Origin: Desulfobacteraceae bacterium
Lineage (GTDB): Bacteria > Desulfobacterota > Desulfobacteria > Desulfobacterales > Desulfobacteraceae
Assembly (NCBI GenBank): GCA_024225635.1
Contig: JAAEMK010001396.1
Coordinates: 1-35,942, forward strand
DNA length: 35,942 nt
Direction: 5' to 3'
In this document: piece by piece, positions 33,329 to 35,942 of the stretch
How the letters are laid out: the number at the start of each line of letters is the position of its first letter
How positions within the stretch are numbered: position 1 is the first letter of the stretch
Notes under the pieces: model-generated
Told to the model about the DNA's origin: nothing
The model's input: the letters and a program-made list of their open reading frames with translations, nothing else
Database searches by the model: none
Translations under genes and position numbers: made by a program

Positions 33329-34267
33329 ATGATACAGGAACAATTGATACGACACATGGATGACGATACCCGGAATTTTTATTTTATGATCAACCCCTAT
33401 TTTCCTACCCCCGGGATGATGGCCCGGGTCAGTGAGAATCTGCCCCACCTCATCCGCTATTATCCCTCCAACCAGGAAGTCATTGCCGGAAAAATCAAGC
33501 AGGTTGAAAAAATCGACCTGCCCCTGATCGCCGTGAACGGCAGCTGTGAAGCCATTCGAGTCCTGCTGCAGCACACCCCCGGCAGGAAACTTGTGACCGT
33601 TCCCAATTTCAATGAATGGGAAATCACGGAGCATCTCCCCATGGCCTATGATGCCTCCACCCGGGAAATCATGGATGCGATCCGGGAAAACCATATCGAG
33701 ATGGTCTGCATCTGCAATCCCAACAACCCCACCGGGTTTTACCGGGACGATATTCAGGCCCTGGTGGATGCCTTTCCAAAGGTTAAATTTGCCATTGATA
33801 TCAGTTTCATCGATTTTGTGGATGAAACCATCCCCCCCTTCCCCAAAGGGAATAATGTCATTCTCATAAAAAGCCTGGGAAAGAACTATGGCGTCTGCGG
33901 CCTGCGCCTGGGGTACATCGCCTCGGCGGATGAAGAACTCATTGCCGCCCTTGCTCCCGCCATCCCCATCTGGAACATCAATTCCATCACGGAATTCCTG
34001 CTGGATCTCATCCTGGAAAACAGGGAGGCCTATGAATCCTCCAGGATAAAAATCATTCACGGCACCGCCAGGATGGTCGAAATCCTGAAACAATTCCCGT
34101 TCCTGAAGGTATTTCCCACCAAAGCGAACTTTGCCATGATCCATACCCTGAAACCCATGGAATTCAACCTGAAAAACTGCGCCAACAAAACCGGCCTTGA
34201 CCAAAATTACTACCGGGTGGCCTACAACAAAAACTATGAAGCGTTGAACCACCTCATTACCATGTAA
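33329..34267 (+). CDS. HisC-like class I/II PLP-dependent aminotransferase
   Basis: This 312-residue fold-type I PLP enzyme has NPNNPTG (130-136), D157 in FAIDISF (pyridine-nitrogen partner) and the Schiff-base lysine K185 in KSLGKNYGVCGLRLGY. It is somewhat short for HisC (about 350) but has the full set of motifs. The usual DEAY after the aspartate reads DISF. No his operon genes are near. Related genes occur next to, or fused with, LicC/PntC-type nucleotidyltransferases, as here. Likely reactions are transamination of a phospho- or phosphono-aldehyde, or CobD-like decarboxylation. GGAG lies 7 bases before the ATG. Confidence 0.88.
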   Translation: MIQEQLIRHMDDDTRNFYFMINPYFPTPGMMARVSENLPHLIRYYPSNQEVIAGKIKQVEKIDLPLIAVNGSCEAIRVLLQHTPGRKLVTVPNFNEWEITEHLPMAYDASTREIMDAIRENHIEMVCICNPNNPTGFYRDDIQALVDAFPKVKFAIDISFIDFVDETIPPFPKGNNVILIKSLGKNYGVCGLRLGYIASADEELIAALAPAIPIWNINSITEFLLDLILENREAYESSRIKIIHGTARMVEILKQFPFLKVFPTKANFAMIHTLKPMEFNLKNCANKTGLDQNYYRVAYNKNYEALNHLITM

Positions 34268-34351
34268 GCAACCACAAGACCGTAATTGCAGTAGACCGGA
34301 AGGAGAAAATAAAATTCCATCAACCAATCGTTCAAATCTGGAGACATCAGC

Positions 34352-35092
34352 ATGCTGCCAAAGACTGAAAAAGCCCTGATCCTTGTTGCCGGCCTGGGAA
34401 GCCGATTAGCGCCCATAACCGAAACCCTCCCCAAATGCATGGTCAAGGTGAATGGGACACCGATTCTGGTCAACACATTAAACCATCTGGCCGCAAACGG
34501 ATTTAAAGAGGTGGTGATCGTGACAGGCTATATGGATGATATCATCAAAACCGCAATCGGCCATCGCTTCAAAGACATGGATATCCTGTATGTTCAAAAC
34601 GACATTTTTTATAAAACAAACAATATGTACTCATTGTGGCTGGCCAGGGAGCATCTCATTGCCGACAACGGCGTGCTCCTGATCGAAGGCGACCTGTTCT
34701 TTGAAGAGGCGGTGCTGAAAAAATTGCTGGACACCGATACCAATTCCTATTGGGTGGTTGACAAATTCATCCTTTTCAAGGAGGGATGCATGCTGACCAC
34801 CAATGAAACAGGATGCATCGAAAAGATCGACATCATCCGCCACACCCTGTCAAAATATGACCGCAACCAGCATAAATCAGCGGGCATGCTGAAGATCATG
34901 AAGCAGACCGGCCGAACATTGTCGGATCTCCTTGAATTTGAAGTCAGGCACGGTCACCTGGATATCTATTATGACCAGGTATTGTCCAGGCACCTGGCGA
35001 AGGTCGACCTGGGCACCTGCGACATCAACGGCTTAAGATGGATGGAGATCGATGATGTCCATGATTTGAAAAAAGCCGAAGCCATTTTCTGA
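34352..35092 (+). CDS. Sugar-phosphate/phosphocholine-type nucleotidyltransferase (LicC/PntC-like)
   Basis: The 246-residue NTP_transferase fold is clear: ALILVAGLGSRLAPITETLPKCMVKVNGTPIL (nucleotide-binding G-x-G-x-R and K28), EVVIVTGYMDDII, and NDIFYKTNNMYSLWLAREHL. LIEGDLFFEE has metal-binding D114, and MEIDDVHDLKKAEAIF forms the end. The N-N-M-Y-S-L segment and the acidic IEGDLFF are features of the LicC/PntC branch, which makes CDP-choline or CMP-phosphonates rather than NDP-sugars. It is the last gene of the run and probably activates the head group used by the CDP-alcohol phosphotransferase encoded at 31319. Confidence 0.85.
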   Translation: MLPKTEKALILVAGLGSRLAPITETLPKCMVKVNGTPILVNTLNHLAANGFKEVVIVTGYMDDIIKTAIGHRFKDMDILYVQNDIFYKTNNMYSLWLAREHLIADNGVLLIEGDLFFEEAVLKKLLDTDTNSYWVVDKFILFKEGCMLTTNETGCIEKIDIIRHTLSKYDRNQHKSAGMLKIMKQTGRTLSDLLEFEVRHGHLDIYYDQVLSRHLAKVDLGTCDINGLRWMEIDDVHDLKKAEAIF

Positions 35093-35100
35093 TCCACCCC

Positions 35101-35190
35101 AATTGACCGTGGGCCGTTGGGACCGGTTCAGGGTCGTGTCGTTGTGCATGATGCAGATCCGTTCAAACACATTTTTCCTTTCCCGTAAAA
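35101..35190 (-). pseudogene. Possible 3' remnant of a transposase gene (IS1634-like)
   Basis: On the minus strand this gap reads in one frame as VFERICIMHNDTTLNRSQRPTV, which has the look of a real protein end and recalls the QRPT(L/M)RW segment near the C-terminus of IS1634-type transposases. The similarity stops after RPTV, where the frame runs into the end of the nucleotidyltransferase gene. No start codon region, catalytic residues or inverted repeats are left. This is a from-memory resemblance and needs a search. Confidence 0.25.
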
Positions 35191-35217
35191 CGACCTACGT
35201 AAACAAAGGAGTTAACG

Positions 35218-35871
35218 ATGCCCAAAAGCACTGTATTCCTAACCTTTGATGATGGCCCACTCTCCGGATCTGACGATGTTATTCAAGTACTTAAAACAAA
35301 GAAAGTTAAGGGTACACTTTTTATGGTTGGTGTCCACGTCACAAGCACGTGGCGTAAAAATCAGGTGATCGCAGCTCACGTTAGCCCTTATTGTGAAGTG
35401 GGGAATCACAGTAATACTCACGCCGACGAGAAATACGCATCATATTACAGCGATCCTAAAACTGTTGTCGAGGGGTTCAAGGAGGCAACGAAGATCTTGG
35501 ACATTAAGGGAACCAGGATAATAACCAGGCTACCCGGACGGAACACTTGGCGTGTTGGGAATATCATAAAGAACGATCTGGAGAGCGGCAACGCTGCGGA
35601 CTTATTGTATAAGGAAGGTTATGTCATCTATGGGTGGGATGTTGAATGGAAAATGACTAAAACCGGTATGCCCGTTGAGTCTCCAGAGGAAATGGTGAAA
35701 AAGATACAAAACGCGCTTTTGAGCGACGCAACCAAGAAAAAAAACAAGGTAATAGTACTCATGCATGATGCTATGTTTAAAACATCAACCGGCGAAAAAG
35801 CCAAGTCAACGACCTCCGGCAAAGCCGGAGGCTTGTATTGGGAACCGCTCAAAGCGGTCATAAAAGCATGA
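35218..35871 (+). CDS. NodB-type polysaccharide (carbohydrate) deacetylase
   Basis: This 217-residue protein has the carbohydrate esterase 4 motifs: TFDDGP (base D11, metal D12), GNHSNTH (metal H64 and H68), RLPGRNTWR, YGWDVEWK and VLMHDAMF. No signal peptide or membrane anchor is seen, so it would act inside the cell unless exported another way. The base composition is lower in GC and the codons are less biased than in the preceding genes. AAAGGAG lies 6 bases before the ATG. The 3' end carries successive short-loop hairpins. It appears to be a separately acquired gene rather than part of the cluster before it. Confidence 0.88.
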   Translation: MPKSTVFLTFDDGPLSGSDDVIQVLKTKKVKGTLFMVGVHVTSTWRKNQVIAAHVSPYCEVGNHSNTHADEKYASYYSDPKTVVEGFKEATKILDIKGTRIITRLPGRNTWRVGNIIKNDLESGNAADLLYKEGYVIYGWDVEWKMTKTGMPVESPEEMVKKIQNALLSDATKKKNKVIVLMHDAMFKTSTGEKAKSTTSGKAGGLYWEPLKAVIKA

Positions 35872-35888
35872 GCCACCTAAAGGTGGCT
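35813..35888. repeat. Tandem short-loop hairpins at the 3' end of the deacetylase gene
   Basis: Three inverted repeats follow one another: CCTCCGGC-AAA-GCCGGAGG (35813-35831), ACCGCT-CAA-AGCGGT (35844-35858) and AGCCACCT-AA-AGGTGGCT (35871-35888, starting at the last base of the stop codon). The loops are A-rich and only 2-3 bases long. The last hairpin has no T-run after it but may end the transcript. The remaining bases to 35942 show no clear gene. Confidence 0.6.
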
Positions 35889-35942
35889 AAAATAAATCCA
35901 ATTGTTCCATCCTTTTATCTGCGGCTTCCTGTTTTTGGATGT

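Noticed and set aside
35760-35890. Integron attC site at the end of the deacetylase gene
   Set aside because: The hairpins lack the RYYYAAC/GTTRRRY core sites and the paired R/L box layout.

Overview
The window looks like a chromosomal segment of a Gram-negative anaerobe, most likely a sulfate-reducing or related Desulfobacterota (Desulfobacterales-type) bacterium. The pointers are the radical-SAM/DUF2344 protein overlapping RNase G, the rpmH-rnpA-yidD-yidC-jag-mnmE block, a sodium-pumping decarboxylase beta subunit next to acyl-CoA genes, and a SpeD with a second SpeD-like half. No rRNA, tRNA or CRISPR array was seen. The taxonomic call is inference from gene content.

Layout. (1) 1-10991, plus strand, housekeeping. 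A radical-SAM/DUF2344 protein cut by the window edge overlaps rng. A strong promoter then precedes rpmH-rnpA-yidD-yidC-jag-mnmE, followed by a tightly overlapping trio (YkgJ-type Cys-cluster protein, unknown protein, PrmA-like methyltransferase) and a YqaA membrane protein. (2) 11072-15872, minus strand: a BMP-type nucleoside ABC transporter, with a terminator hairpin separating the binding-protein gene from the ATPase gene. (3) 16114-20770, plus: a cNMP-binding-fold protein, gamma and beta subunits of a Na+-translocating decarboxylase without the catalytic alpha subunit, a crotonase and an acyl-CoA ligase. (4) 20811-23975: an operator-containing promoter, then speD (tandem, second half apparently dead), speE, a GNAT acetyltransferase and a DUF2156 protein. 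(5) 24056-26341: DUF1737, HAD, Crp/Fnr and SDR genes of mixed character. (6) 26621-35092: six closely packed plus-strand genes. They encode a family-5 solute-binding protein, a large sensor kinase, a CDP-alcohol phosphotransferase, an ATP-grasp ligase, a HisC-like aminotransferase and a LicC/PntC-like nucleotidyltransferase. (7) 35100-35890: a possible transposase remnant, then a more AT-rich NodB-type deacetylase gene that ends in tandem hairpins.

The best candidate for an undescribed system is region 6. A nucleotidyltransferase could activate a phosphorylated or phosphonylated amino-alcohol head group, the CDP-alcohol phosphotransferase could move it onto a lipid, the aminotransferase could make or tailor its amine, and the ATP-grasp enzyme could ligate an amino acid or other acid to it. 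A solute-binding protein and a histidine kinase sit at the front of the run with no ABC permease or ATPase beside them, which suggests regulation by an extracellular ligand. The enzyme families are well supported by motifs; the pathway itself is inference.
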